From: Atherix ibis
Lineage: Eukaryota > Arthropoda > Insecta > Diptera > Athericidae
NCBI GenBank assembly: GCA_958298945.1
Contig: OY282605.1
Span: 24,282,811-24,346,810 of the forward strand
Length of the DNA stretch: 64,000 nucleotides
Direction of reading: 5' to 3'
The position numbers and the translations under genes are program-made. Below, piece by piece: positions 1-10,881 of the stretch. Under the pieces are notes generated by a model, which saw only the letters and a program-made list of their open reading frames with translations, made no database searches and was not told the DNA's origin. Position 1 is the stretch's first letter; each line of letters opens with the position of its first letter.

Positions 1-252
1 CTAATTTCGATAATGCAGTGCAGCCTATACTTTTCTGTTTTAGAATTTATTTTTATATAATATACTTTATTTTCGGAACTAAAGTGGGTCAATCGCTATA
101 CCGCGGGTCATAAATTGACGACCCCTGTTGTAGCTTATTTGCAACAAAACCTTACAAATGTCAAGTGCATACAATTAAATTCTTAGTTTTTATAATTCAG
201 GCGTTGTGCAAAATAACAAAATTCAGAAATTTGAAAATAATTTTGTATAGTA
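1..252. repeat. Left flank repeat, inverted copy at 8607-8864
   Basis: This stretch reappears in inverse orientation at 8607-8864, with the shared words GTGGGTCA, CCGCGGGT and GGGTCGTCAA/GGGGTCATCAA. Each copy abuts the same end of the same mariner family. The CAGGGGTC-type motif resembles hAT transposon ends, so this may be an old hAT element that carried the mariner (inference). No coding potential is seen. Confidence 0.7.
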
Positions 253-2420
253 TTGGGTTGTTCGGAAAGTAATTTCGCTTTTTTTCCAACAGAGGACTTA
301 ATTGTATTTTTTCACAACCAACCTCACACTTAAGCAGCATAATCATATGTATTTTGACAGATGATATTGCTTGCTTGTAAGAAATCATTCGATTGATACT
401 GCATAGTAGTTTTTGGTTGATCTCTTTTTAAATATGGAAATTGAAAAACAGCATTTTCGGCATATTTTACTTTTTTACTATAGAAAATATAAAAATGCTG
501 TTCAAGCACGAAAAAAATTATCCGATGTGTATAAAGAAGATGTGTTAAGTGAGGGCCAGTGCCAAAACTGGTTTGCAAAATTTTGATCTCGAAGATGCAC
601 CACGTTCTGGAAGGCCAGTTGAAGCTGATAAAAACAATTAATGTAAATTTAATACTTCTCAAACGCCAATGATCCATTTTTTAAGCGTATCATCACTGGG
701 AACGAGAAATGGGTTGTCTACAATAATGTTAAGCAGCGCAAAAGATTGTGGAGTAGAAAAGACGAACGGGCTCAAAGCACTTCGAAAGCCAATATTCATA
801 AAAAAAAGAAGGTTATGCTATCTGTTTGGTGGGATTTCAAAGGAATCGTTTATTTTGAGCTTCTGCCGAGCAACACAATTCTGGAGTGTACTGTCATCAG
901 TTGGATAAATTGAATGATTCATTTAAAGAAAAACGGAACTGGAAGCCGCATTCTCCACCACCATCCGGAGGATAAGACAGTGGATGACATCAGCAGACCT
1001 GTCTTTGGCGGAACATAAGACCTAGGCACTCCTTGTGAGTAGCCGGAAGTAAATGGAGACCATCACCATAAGAGTAGGCGACGACGGCATCCAGTCGCTA
1101 CCCTACATCCGGTATCTAGGAGTGATCTTGGATGCCAGACTCAACTACAAGGAAGCGTCAGCAGGAAGGCATCAGCAGTACAGGGCGCGCTTTCGCGGAT
1201 AATGCCCAATATCGGAGGCCGTAGGCAACTGTAGTTACCTCCGTCCTGCTATACAGAGCACCAGTGTGGGCGAAATCGCTAGAACTAACAACATACCGCA
1301 AGACAATATCATCAGTCCAGCGGCTCTCAGCGATCAAAGTGGCGTCAGCATAACGAACTGTATCACACGATGCGGTCAACGTCGTGGCATCATGCCCACC
1401 CATCGACACCCTGGCAGGAGAGCGGAAACGCCAACATCGTAGGAAGAAGGAACAGCGGCGAAAGGTCCTCTGTGAAGAGGAGAGACCCGAGAGTCTTCGC
1501 CTCTGGCAAGAGAGATGGGACAGCTCAATAAATGGGTTACTTGCCTGCACAGGGAAGTCGGGTATTACAATACATCACCCAATTCTTGACTGGGCATGGA
1601 TGCTTTCGCGCATACTTGCACAGATTCAAGAGAACTGACTCTCCAAACTGTCATCATTGCCGCGATGTGATAGAAGATGCAGAACACGTGTGTTTTTCCA
1701 ATGCCCCTTCTACGAGGTGACAGGGGCAGAACTGGAGAAAAATCTGGACCGTTCCATTAGTCCAGAAAACATAGTGGAATGAATGCTGAAGAGCCAATCG
1801 GCTTGGAACAGAGTTGCAGAGTACGCGGAATCTATCATCAAGGATCTTCGCACCACGTGATAATATCAAATAAGAACGCCCCGGCGAAGTAGTATTAACA
1901 AAGAGTGCCGCCGGGGATCCATCGTTCCGGGAGCAAGGGTAGAGGTACAGGTTAGGTTTTAGCGAGGTAAAAATCCCGCATAACTCGTCTGGCAAGTAGA
2001 AGGTCTCCCAGGCGAGTTCTAAACTTAAAAAAAAAAAAAAAACTTAAAGAAAAAAGGCCAGAATTGCTCAATAGGAAAGGTATAGTGTTCCAACAGGATA
2101 ATGCGAAACCACATACAATTTTGACCACTCGGCAAAAGCTTTCAGAGCCTAGATGGGTTCTACTGTCACACCCACCATACTCTCCAGACTTAGCACACCT
2201 TCCGATTATCATTTGTACCGGTTTCTACAAAAATTTTTAGACGGTAAAACGTTTAATTCAAATGAATTGGGTCAAAAATCACTTGGATCAGTTTTTTGCC
2301 AGCAAAAAATAAAAATTTTATGAGCATAGAATCATGCAACTGCCAGAAAGATGGCAAAGGATATTAGATCCTAAATTAATAAGAAAAAGGAAAAACGAAA
2401 TTACTTTCCGAACAACCCAA
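253..2420 (+). mobile_element. Degenerate mariner (DD34D, mellifera/cecropia-like), copy 1, split by an R1-like insert
   Basis: The ends are matching inverted repeats beginning TTGGGTTGTTCGGAAAG, flanked by TA at 251-252 and 2421-2422. The interior reads as a broken transposase. It has an N-terminal helix-turn-helix region around 434-640 with a WFAKF motif and SGRP hinge, a middle region around 665-930 with WWDFKGIVYF, and a C-terminal region around 2056-2375 with FQQDNAKPH and RWQRIL. Frameshifts, stops and the insertion at 934-2043 make it inactive. It is the same family as copies at 7206-8606 (minus) and 58380-59491. Confidence 0.9.
934..2043 (+). mobile_element. 5'-truncated R1-like non-LTR retrotransposon inserted in mariner copy 1
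   Basis: The sequence matches the 3' half of the element at 23545-25516: RT thumb region, YIRYLGV, then a C-terminal zinc-knuckle region and a shared 3' UTR containing GCCGCCGGGG. It ends in a run of A at about 2028-2042. The 11-bp word TTAAAGAAAAA occurs at 923-933 and 2044-2054 and is a target-site duplication. An uninterrupted mariner copy (7206-8606) shows this word once. Unlike the 23.5-kb copy it keeps the CxxC/H part of the knuckle (around 1640-1720), but frameshifts break it. Confidence 0.88.
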
Positions 2421-3987
2421 TAGTATATTTAATTTACTATTCCCATTCGCATGGCCACGGCAACTATTGTTGCATAATAAACATTTTCTAAATTTGTATT
2501 TGAAAAACTTTGTTTTCTTTGGCAAAAAACCGGGTTGCACACAATAATGCAATTAGCTGCAAATGCAGTCGTCAATCACCACCACCAACTTGACTCAATT
2601 TCAATTTGGTTTTCTACTCTTATAAGAAAATCTATTTAATAAATATTAAATTATCTGGTATATGATCAGAAAACTTTTATTTTTTATTACTATATAATAA
2701 TTAATTTTTAATTATAATTTGTCCTGTCAAAGCAGCCCCAATTTTATAGAAGAAAAAAAAAACTTTCCCAAAACTCACCTGATTAGTTGGCGATGAAAAG
2801 CACATTTTCACTATTTTTTTTTAGGAAAAACATCACAACGACCGAATATTAAATAGAATTTTTTTTTAATTATTTACGAAAAGTAAATTTCTGTTGGCCG
2901 ATACTTTAAAGGATACGCGTCAGTTGCTTTGTTCCTATTGTGTAGGCGAATCAACTGTACTGGGACAAGGATTCCTCTTCAAATGTCAAAGTTAATGCCG
3001 GCGTTTTGTTGTTGTTGTTGTTGTTGCTGTCTTTTTTATCGATGCCCCAGATATGCGTAGAAATAATGGAAAAAGCTTACCCGAAAATCATCATCCGAAA
3101 TTTCAAATTAATCAGAATTTTCATTTAAAAAATTAAAAAAACTTGTCATTTGTATGCAGCTTTATATGTTAATATTCAATAAACACAATGAAACAATCAC
3201 CGCGTGCGTACTCACACCAGGTAAATAAATTTAGATTCTTTAAGAAAAATTGTCTAAGTGTTATTTTTTATCGCAAACAATTTTCTTTTAGATATAGTAT
3301 TAGAATTTTTTTTTTTAATCTAATCTGACCAAAAGAAAAAGTTCTTTTATATAAAAATAAGTGACTATTTTTAAAAAAAAACCACTGCAACAACACACAA
3401 ACCACTATTTGTCGAATCAAAAAACCAACTAAGCACACGTATTGAGAGACAAACACTGCAGAAAATGGAATTTTTTTTTTATATAAAAGAGAAATTTTTA
3501 TGCTATTGAGTGAAAAGATATAAAAATATCCGAGAGTAAATAAGCGTCCTTTTCCGCGATGACAAAATCAATCATTCTCATTCGCCTACTATTTTTACAC
3601 AAATCGACTAGTTACTCTTAAAGTGTGAATATTCTCTTCAAAAAGAAAAATTCTCTTTTCTCTGCCGGGTGTATATGCATTTTTCACTTGACGTTTATTC
3701 ACCTGTTTCGACAATCTCTCTCTAGGTTATCTCTTTTCTTTACGGAGCTGCTAAAACCCAGGGGTCGTCAATCTTTTTTTGGCTGCGAGTCAAAATCAAC
3801 GAAAATTTGAGAATTTATAGGATGACGTTTAGATCAGAGATATTTTCGTATTAAAACAGTCTTTATAGTAAATATTCAGATATATTTTATTAAAGAAAAT
3901 AATTACAAATATAGTTGAATGAACTTTATTTATAAGATCTGGCCTGATGTTGAACTTGTGATGTCAAAATTAGTCAAGTTTGGTTTA
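2421..3987. other. Non-coding AT-rich stretch with a (GTT)n microsatellite
   Basis: No gene is recognised. A short GTT microsatellite lies at about 3004-3028. Near 3758 a CAGGGGTCGTCAATC motif resembles a hAT terminal repeat, but no partner end was found. The short ORFs here lack any recognisable domain. Confidence 0.5.
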
Positions 3988-4060
3988 TACGAGGTCTGTT
4001 CAAAAAGTATTGCGAATTTTGAATTCCCACGGGTTACGTATATTCGATTTTCGATTTTTT
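3988..4060 (+). mobile_element. Terminal fragment of the GAGGTCTGTTCAAAAAG mariner family
   Basis: The word ACGAGGTCTGTTCAAAAAG and the following roughly 60 bases match the 5' end of the full-length element at 29591-30845. Homology then stops, so only the terminus remains. Confidence 0.85.
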
Positions 4061-4100
4061 ACATCTCTCACATATTCCTGTCCTGTCATTGTAGTGTCTT

Positions 4101-5082
4101 TGTCATTGTAGTAGAAGATAAAATCTTCTTGTTACAATATATATAATGTTGTAGATAGCTAAATAAAAAAAAACTTTGCCGTTTTTAAGGAGTTCGTTTA
4201 TGTAGGGTCTTGAAAAAAATCAAAAAACAAATTCAATATGGAAATTCAGTAAAGGATTATGCTCGCTAATAGAGCTTTATTTAAGTTTAGCAAAATATTT
4301 TGATTCAAATTTATTCCAGGGGTGATCAAAGTGCAGGCTTCTAAGATCTTGATACTGTTGAATTTAATACATGGCTCAGAAACATGTTCCTGTGCAAGAT
4401 GGACCATGTTTCTGAAAGATGAATTAAATTTTCAACTGAACATTTGGTTGGTTGGAAAGAAAAGTCCTGCGCAAGATTTATGGTCCTATTTTCTGGAAAG
4501 CTAACATTGCCCGAAAAATCAGTACAGTGAAGCTGCAATTGGTAGGGTACATCATGCCAGCGAATAAAGTGGGTTCCCCGTAAAAAGAATCTTCTGTCAG
4601 AAACCCGTTGGCAGATGTGCAAGATATAGACCACCCCTTTAATGGGAGATCAGAACCTATATAAATAGACTGAGTCTCACAAATTGTACAGAGAAAGCCC
4701 TCCTTCAGCAAACTCCTTTTGAGAATACCGAAACCCACAACGAGTTGTACTGCCAAAATATTAACCACGTGGTTCTAAGAAGAGATGAAAGTTCAGCGTG
4801 GAGCATATTAAACCGAAAGGCTTTAAACCACGTGGTACAACCAAAAAAAATAGCCAATTATAAATTAAAAATTATATTACATTAGGAATATTTTAAGAAG
4901 AAAGGGGAAATATTAAATTTTGATTAGTGACCTAATTTGACGAGCTGTCTTGAGTTCAAATCCAGCTAGTCACATAATCAAGGTGTCTTTTATCTATCGC
5001 CAATTAACCTAAGTTGATGTGGTACTTAAGAGCTTCCATTCCAGCTTAAATTTAGCCAGTAATAATAATTTTAAAAATATAT
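4101..5082. other. Unrecognised AT-rich stretch
   Basis: No domain or family is recognised. Around 4320-4780 base composition is less AT-rich and several frames stay briefly open on both strands, which suggests old repeat debris. Two ACCACGTGGT palindromes (E-box-like) lie near 4767 and 4829. Confidence 0.35.
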
Positions 5083-5520
5083 ACGGGATCTGTTCAAAAA
5101 GTATCGCTAATTTTGAATATGTTGGTACTCATTTCTTTCACTTATGCTGACAAGTTCGGCTATTTTGAATGTTCAGTTAATTTTTGACAGCTGCTTTGCT
5201 TGCACGTGTTTTGGCTCGTCTACGATTTTTGCCCATTCAAAAAAATGGATCAAAGAATCTGTATCAAATTTTGTTTAAAAAACCAAATTAATTGCCCGGA
5301 CGCATTCCGAATATTGACTGTTGCATATGGTGAAGCTATCTTGGACCGAAGCAACGTTTATCGGTGGTACAAAATTTTCTCAGAGGGCTGAGAAGATGTG
5401 AACGACGAGAAGCCCGTTTGCTTACAGTTTTCTTCGATTGCAGGGACGTGGTACATCATGGGTTCTTGCCACAGGGTAGAACGGTCAATAGGGAATATTA
5501 CCTGCAAGTTATGCAGTTCT
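5083..5520 (+). mobile_element. Internally deleted copy of the GAGGTCTGTTCAAAAAG mariner
   Basis: It begins with a mutated 5' terminus (GGGATCTGTTCAAAAAG) and contains the transposase start MDQRI at 5245. The N-terminal region follows, with SNVYRWYK near 5350. It then jumps to a later part of the gene (GVVHHEF-like segment around 5445-5510) and ends without a recognisable 3' terminus. Confidence 0.8.
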
Positions 5521-6689
5521 CCTGTTCGTGTTAAATATAAATTTCATTTAGTGAATATATTTGCTAACATTTATAAGTTGAACCGGATATGAACAAAGTG
5601 GCGCAATGCCTTTTTTTCAAAGATGAAAACTTATCTTTTTTAAGACCACTTATCTTCTGTTTTTTTTTTAAAATCTTTCCGCAATTTCTTGAATTTATCT
5701 TTGAACTTTTCAAATCAATTATTTCTAAACTAAAATTGTCATAATTTTAGAAATTGAAAATATTGCAAATATAAAACATTTTCTTCTATTTCCTTGCGCT
5801 TTATTATAAATGTAAATATTTCTCCATGTTTCTTAAAACTTTGAAATTGACTTTCATCGATATTGGAAGGTCCCAAAGACATGTAGCAGGGGCCCCACAT
5901 CTAAGTATCACGATCGTAGGGCCATTTGGCATCTCAGGTGTCATAAATGTTCAAATAGACAAAGTTAGGGAAAGTTTTTTTTCCTTTTAAAGTTGGATAG
6001 AAGAAAAGTAATAATTATATTTTTTGAAGAGAGGGCTGGGGAAGGGAGTGTAGCTGGATCTAGTAGTTCAGTTATTAGTTCTTCTTGTTATGTGACAATC
6101 TGTCAGTATGTGTGGTATGGTCAGACGAACGCCACAGGATTGGAGCAGATAGGATGTTTATAATTGCCGAGTAGGAAGTCATCGGTCGGTGACGGCAGGA
6201 TGACCAATTCGAATTCTGAGTAATTTTCTTGCAATTTAGGATAATTTATTTAAGTATTCTAGATAGAAGAAAATTACATACCATTTTTTTTTTAGTTCAG
6301 TATATTATTTTGGGTAAGTAGGGTGGATAGATGACTAACAAGTAGTGTAGTTTGATTAAGCAAATTCGTGGAAGGACGAATTCTCGAAACGTCATAGAAT
6401 GGCTAGGCTAGATAGGATGTCCGCAATCAAACGCATTTATAGTAAAATACACTTTAGGATGCATATTTTTGAAGCATGACATTTTTAATGTCTGAAGGAC
6501 ATTTTAAAGAATATAACAGTGAGTCTATATAAAATAGATCATTGCTAACTGAAAAACCGAACTTTATATTTAAATCACATAACATGCAACGCCATCTATT
6601 GAAAGATCGATTTGCAGCATTAAAAAGATACATTCATTCTCTTGCAAACGCACCTAAATTCATGAAAATCGGATGACAGATGTCAAAGT
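5521..6689. other. Mostly unrecognised intergenic DNA
   Basis: Apart from a minus-strand retroelement 3' end at 5866-5950, no gene or known repeat is recognised. Several short segments of moderate G+C near 6060-6430 may be old repeats. Confidence 0.4.
5866..5950 (-). mobile_element. 3'-UTR tail of an I/LOA-like non-LTR element
   Basis: Read on the minus strand it matches the 3' ends at 20000-20050 and 51160-51210, with the common core of a GGCCCC block followed by CACATGTCTAAGGGACCTT-like sequence. No coding part remains. Confidence 0.6.
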
Positions 6690-7205
6690 TACAGCCATTT
6701 ATAGGAATGTTCTTCAGCACCTCGGTTACGGCTGCTTGAATGGCTGGGATATCATCATAAAATCATCCTTTCATCTTGGTTTTCAGTTTTGGAAATAGAA
6801 AATATTCACATGGTGATAGATCAGGCGAATACGGAGGGTGGTTGATGAGAGAAATCCTTTTTTTTCATCAAAAATTCGTTCACTTTTTTGGTCTTTTGAG
6901 GTGGTGCACGACCAATTCTTTTCTTGTGAAGTGGTCTAACACGACCAATTCTTTTCCACAAACGATCTAAAACGCCTAAATAGTATTCTCCATTAACATT
7001 TCGACCTTATGGAACAAATTCCTTGTGGACAATACCCTTCGAATCATAAAAAGTAATCAACATTGTCTTGATTCGAGGCTTCTGAAAACCCAATTTTTTT
7101 TTTTTTTTGGTTTTGGCTCGCCTTTGGACTTCCATTCAGCAGATTGACGCTAAGTTTCAGGGTCATATTTAAAGCAACATGACTCATCTCCACTTATGAT
7201 CGAAT
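6690..7205 (-). mobile_element. Fragment of a third mariner subfamily
   Basis: The minus strand translates piecewise to mariner-like motifs: SGDESCCFKYDPETQRQSA (first catalytic Asp region), then DSKGIVHKEFVP, NGEYYLGVLDRLW and degraded C-terminal sequence. It differs from the other mariner families in the window. It directly adjoins the 3' end of mariner copy 2, so one probably inserted beside or into the other. Multiple frameshifts make it a pseudogene. Confidence 0.8.
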
Positions 7206-8606
7206 CAAGAAAGATTTTCCTATAGTGAATTAATATTTTATTCAATTAAAAATAGTCCAGTCTGATCTAATATCCTTTGCCATCTTTCTGGCAGTTGCAT
7301 GATTCCACGCTCATAAAATGTTTGTTCTTTGCTGGCAAAAAATTTATCCAAGTGATTTTTGACCTCCTCATTTGAATTAAACGTTTTACCGTCTAAAAAA
7401 ATTTGTAGAGACCGGAACAAATGATAACCGGAAGGTGCGCTAAGTTTGAAGAATATGGTGGGTGTGGCAGTATATCCAATTCAAACTCTAAAAGCTTTTG
7501 CCGAGTGGTCAAACTTGTATGTGGTTTCGCATTATCCTGTTGGAATACTATACCTTTACTATTGACCAATTCTGGCTTTTTTTCTTTAAGTGAATCATTC
7601 AATTTATCCCGCTGATGACAGTAGACTTCAGAATTGATTAAAATAAACGATTCCTTTGAAATCCCACCAAACAAATAGCACAGCCTTTTTTTTGATGAAT
7701 ATTGGCTTTCGAAGTGCTTTGATTCGGTTCATCTATCCTACTCCACGATCTTTTGCGCTGCTTAACATTGTTGTAGATAACCCATTTCTCGTTCCCAGTG
7801 ATGATACGCTTCAAAAATGGATCATTTTCTTGGCGTTTGAGAAGAATTGAGTTTACATCAGCTTCAACTGGCCTTCCAGAACGTGGTGCATCTTCGAGAT
7901 CAAAATTACCGGATCGAAATTTTGCAAATCAGTTTTGGTACTTAGCCCAGTTTCTTTATACACATCGGATAATTTTTTTCTTGCTTGAACATTATTTTTA
8001 TCTTTTCTATGGTAAAAAAGTAAAATATGCCGAAAATTCTGTTTTTCACTTTCCATATTTAAAAGAGTATCAACCAAAAACTACTACGCAGTATCAATCG
8101 AATTTTTTCACAAGCAAGCCTTGCTATGTCATCTGTCAAAATACATATGAGGCGTTTTTCTTTGGAACAAATTTTGCTACTACGCGGTAGTTGTAGCTGT
8201 CATCATCTACTCTACCTCGAACGAACGACAACATCGAACGGGGAGTTACGCATACAATTTACGTTAGGTGGATTCTAGTTGCTAGAGTGAAAATAGATAC
8301 TTTTGCTGGTTCGTTGGTTATGTTGAAAAGTCATATTTTTGTCAGTATTGCTTATGTGTGAATAAACTCAGTTTTTATTGTTTATGTGTGAGTAAACTCA
8401 GTATTGTTTCTGACTGTTTTGATGTATGTTTCTACTAGAGTTTAGAATTTCGTTTTCCTTTGGTCATCTACCGCGTAGTAGCAAAATTGGTCCAAAGGAA
8501 AACGCCTATAATTATGCGGCTTAATTATGAAGTTGGTTGTGAAAAAATACAATTACACGTAATTCTTCTGTTGAGAGACAACGAAATTACTTTCCGAACA
8601 ACCCAA
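7206..8606 (-). mobile_element. Degenerate mariner (DD34D), copy 2, minus strand
   Basis: The 5' terminal repeat (TTGGGTTGTTCGGAAAG on the minus strand) ends at 8606 beside TA. The transposase reads in pieces: MESEKQNFRHILLF near 8060, SGRP-type hinge near 7875, FQQDNAKPH near 7535, HPPYSSNL near 7470 and RWQRILDQTG near 7275. The third acidic site is altered in the PDLAP-like segment. The 3' terminal repeat is missing at the junction with the 6690-7205 fragment. A MITE sits inside the 5' UTR at 8152-8506. Confidence 0.9.
8152..8506. mobile_element. MITE inside mariner copy 2
   Basis: Inverted termini of roughly 40 bp start GGCGTTTT and contain AAATTTTGCTAC. The host mariner word CATATGATTATG is split as CATATGA / TATAATTATG, giving a 5-bp duplication TATGA/TATAA. 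Its inner word TTACGCATACAATTTACG recurs in inverse orientation in the MITE at 50140-50356, so both belong to one family. Confidence 0.75.
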
Positions 8607-8864
8607 TACTAAACAAAATTATTTTCAAATTTCTCAATTTTGTAATTTTGTACAATTGCGACGCCTGAATTATAAAAACTAAAAATTTAATTGTATGCAC
8701 TTGACATTTGTAGGGTTTTGTCGCAAATAAGCTACAACAGGGGTCATCAACCTATAACCCGCGGGTCACCGTGTGACCCACTTTAGTTCCGAAAATAAAG
8801 TAAATTATTTAAAAATAAATTCTAAAACAGAAAAGTATGGGCTGCACTACAATATCGAAATTAG
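8607..8864. repeat. Right flank repeat, inverted copy of 1-252
   Basis: This is the reverse-complement partner of 1-252, including the CCGCGGGT and CAGGGGTC motifs, and it abuts the 5' end of mariner copy 2 just as 1-252 abuts copy 1. Confidence 0.7.
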
Positions 8865-9512
8865 CATCGCGTAGTTATAACTCATCGCATTCATTTGCAT
8901 GCATTTAAATTTGAAGCCGTAGTTAGTAGTAGTAGTAGCCCAATTACAACTGGGCAGTTATACACCTTTTTATTTTTTTATATTTCTCTTATTATTATAA
9001 AATCAATTCAGGATAATGGATAGAAGATTTTCATTAACATTTTTAAGTTAGAAATTGTAGAAATTCTTTGGGAAATTTTTACAACTTTGATGGTGCATAA
9101 AGCCTGTCCCAAAATTCATGCATGTTGATTTGTTTCTTGGGTTATTTTTTAAACAAATTAAAAAGGGCGTCGCCACCCTTAACACTATGGCTTTATTATG
9201 GCTTAAATAATTATTATAACTGAATAATACATTTTAAATATAAAATTTCAAATTCCCTATCATATTTTGGTTTATGAAAAATCAAATATTTAATTGATAA
9301 TATTTTTGTTGAATTGTAAAAATTCGCCAAGGCATAATAAACCTTGTCATATATGAAATGATGATAAATATTTGCCGCCGCCAATATATTTTTACTTTTT
9401 AAATTCTCTTTATTGTAATAATAATTCTTTAATTTCGATCATTAACTTTAAATTAAAACAATTACTATTTTGTTTAATTTGTTATTTAACTTAATTTGAT
9501 AATTTTTATATA
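8865..9512. other. AT-rich intergenic DNA
   Basis: Long A/T runs and no convincing coding region or known repeat. Confidence 0.5.
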
Positions 9513-10222
9513 TACGAGGTCTGTTCAAAAAGTATCGCGAATTTTGAATTTGCGCGGGTTACGTATATTCGTTTTTTGATTATTTTTTTGTGCTGTTATG
9601 TTGGTACTCATGTCTCTTACTTATGCCGACAAGTTCGGCCAATTTGAATGTTCTGTTAATTTTTGACAGCTGCTTTGCTTACACGTGTTTTGGCTCGTCT
9701 TCGATTTTTGCCCATTCCAAAAAATGGATCAAAGAATCTGTTTCATGAACAAGAAAAAGTCAGGGGGGGAAGGGGGTGTTGGGAGCAAGATCTTGGGATT
9801 ACAGGGGGGGGGGGCAATTTTTGTTCTTCCACAAATCCTGGCGTTTCTGGCGGATTGCTTCGCGCAAGTTAAGCATAACTTGCAGGTAATATTCCTTATT
9901 GACTGTTCTACCCTGTGGCAAGAACTCATGATGCACCACGCCCCTGCAATCGAAGAAAACTAAGCAAAACCTTCACATTCGAACGAACTTGGCGTCCTTT
10001 TTTCGGTCTTGGCTCGTGCGGCAGCTTCCATTGGGATGATTAAACTTGCTTTCCACGCTATAACCATAAACCCATGACTCGTCACCAGTTATGACCCTCT
10101 GGAGTAAATTTGGGTCGTCGCGGACCGAGTCCAACAGCTCCTTAGCAATGTTAATGCGATACTGTTTTTGGCCGAAAATGGGCAAAAATCGAAGACTTCG
10201 ATACTTTTCGAACAGACCTCAC
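9513..10222. mobile_element. Double-5'-end mariner derivative (GAGGTCTGTTCAAAAAG family)
   Basis: The left end is the normal 5' terminus and UTR of the family, including the start MDQRI. The interior transposase segment runs on the minus strand (LPQGRTVN- and [14 protein letters not shown] motifs). The right end is again a short inverted 5' terminus, largely deleted. G-runs near 9763-9775 and 9801-9810 replace part of the coding sequence. Compare the better preserved copies at 15183-16113, 27004-27822 and 51350-52199. Confidence 0.8.
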
Positions 10223-10881
10223 TTATAATAAAGAAACTGATTTAATTATAAGTGTTTTTTTTCATAAAACGAAACTGAATCTAATGCCATCTGCAGGTTA
10301 AAGTATAAAACTAGTAAAATTTTATTTAGAAATATTTTGAATAAATAAAAATAAGCAAATTTACTAGAATTATTAGAAAACTGACCAATATATTATTAAT
10401 CAGGTCGACTTGTTAAATTATTGTTTTTATACGAAAATAAAGAAGAAAACTCATCAAAATCGAGTGTGTTGAGGTCCTTTTATACACCCAACCCCACAAA
10501 CCCATTAAATTAATTTTCAAAAATTCCAAAGATTATAAATAAAACTTTTATTTCCAAAAAAAACATCAAAGGAATAATAAATAAATCTACCATTTAAGAT
10601 AATGTTCATTTCAGACAAATTCCGCTTGACCATCTAGTAAAACACTAAGAATGAAATGCTAAAGGCACTTATTTTTTGTTTATAAAAAATGAAATTTACA
10701 CTTTTTGCGTTAATAAATAAGAATACAATTTAGTATTAACAAGGAAGTTAACGGAAAATAAGTTCTTTTTTTGTAAATTGTTGTGTACGCTTTTATGTAA
10801 AAAAAACGACTCCGCTGTGTCGTATTGTTCTCGTTCGGGTGTGTGGTTAAATGAGTACTAATTTTCTTCTGTGATTTGCAT
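10223..10881. other. AT-rich 3' flank of the trifunctional-protein gene
   Basis: No separate gene is seen. This strip lies downstream of the stop codon at 10882-10884 (minus strand) and contains AATAAA-type words on the minus strand (for example near 10546), so it includes the 3' UTR. Confidence 0.5.
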
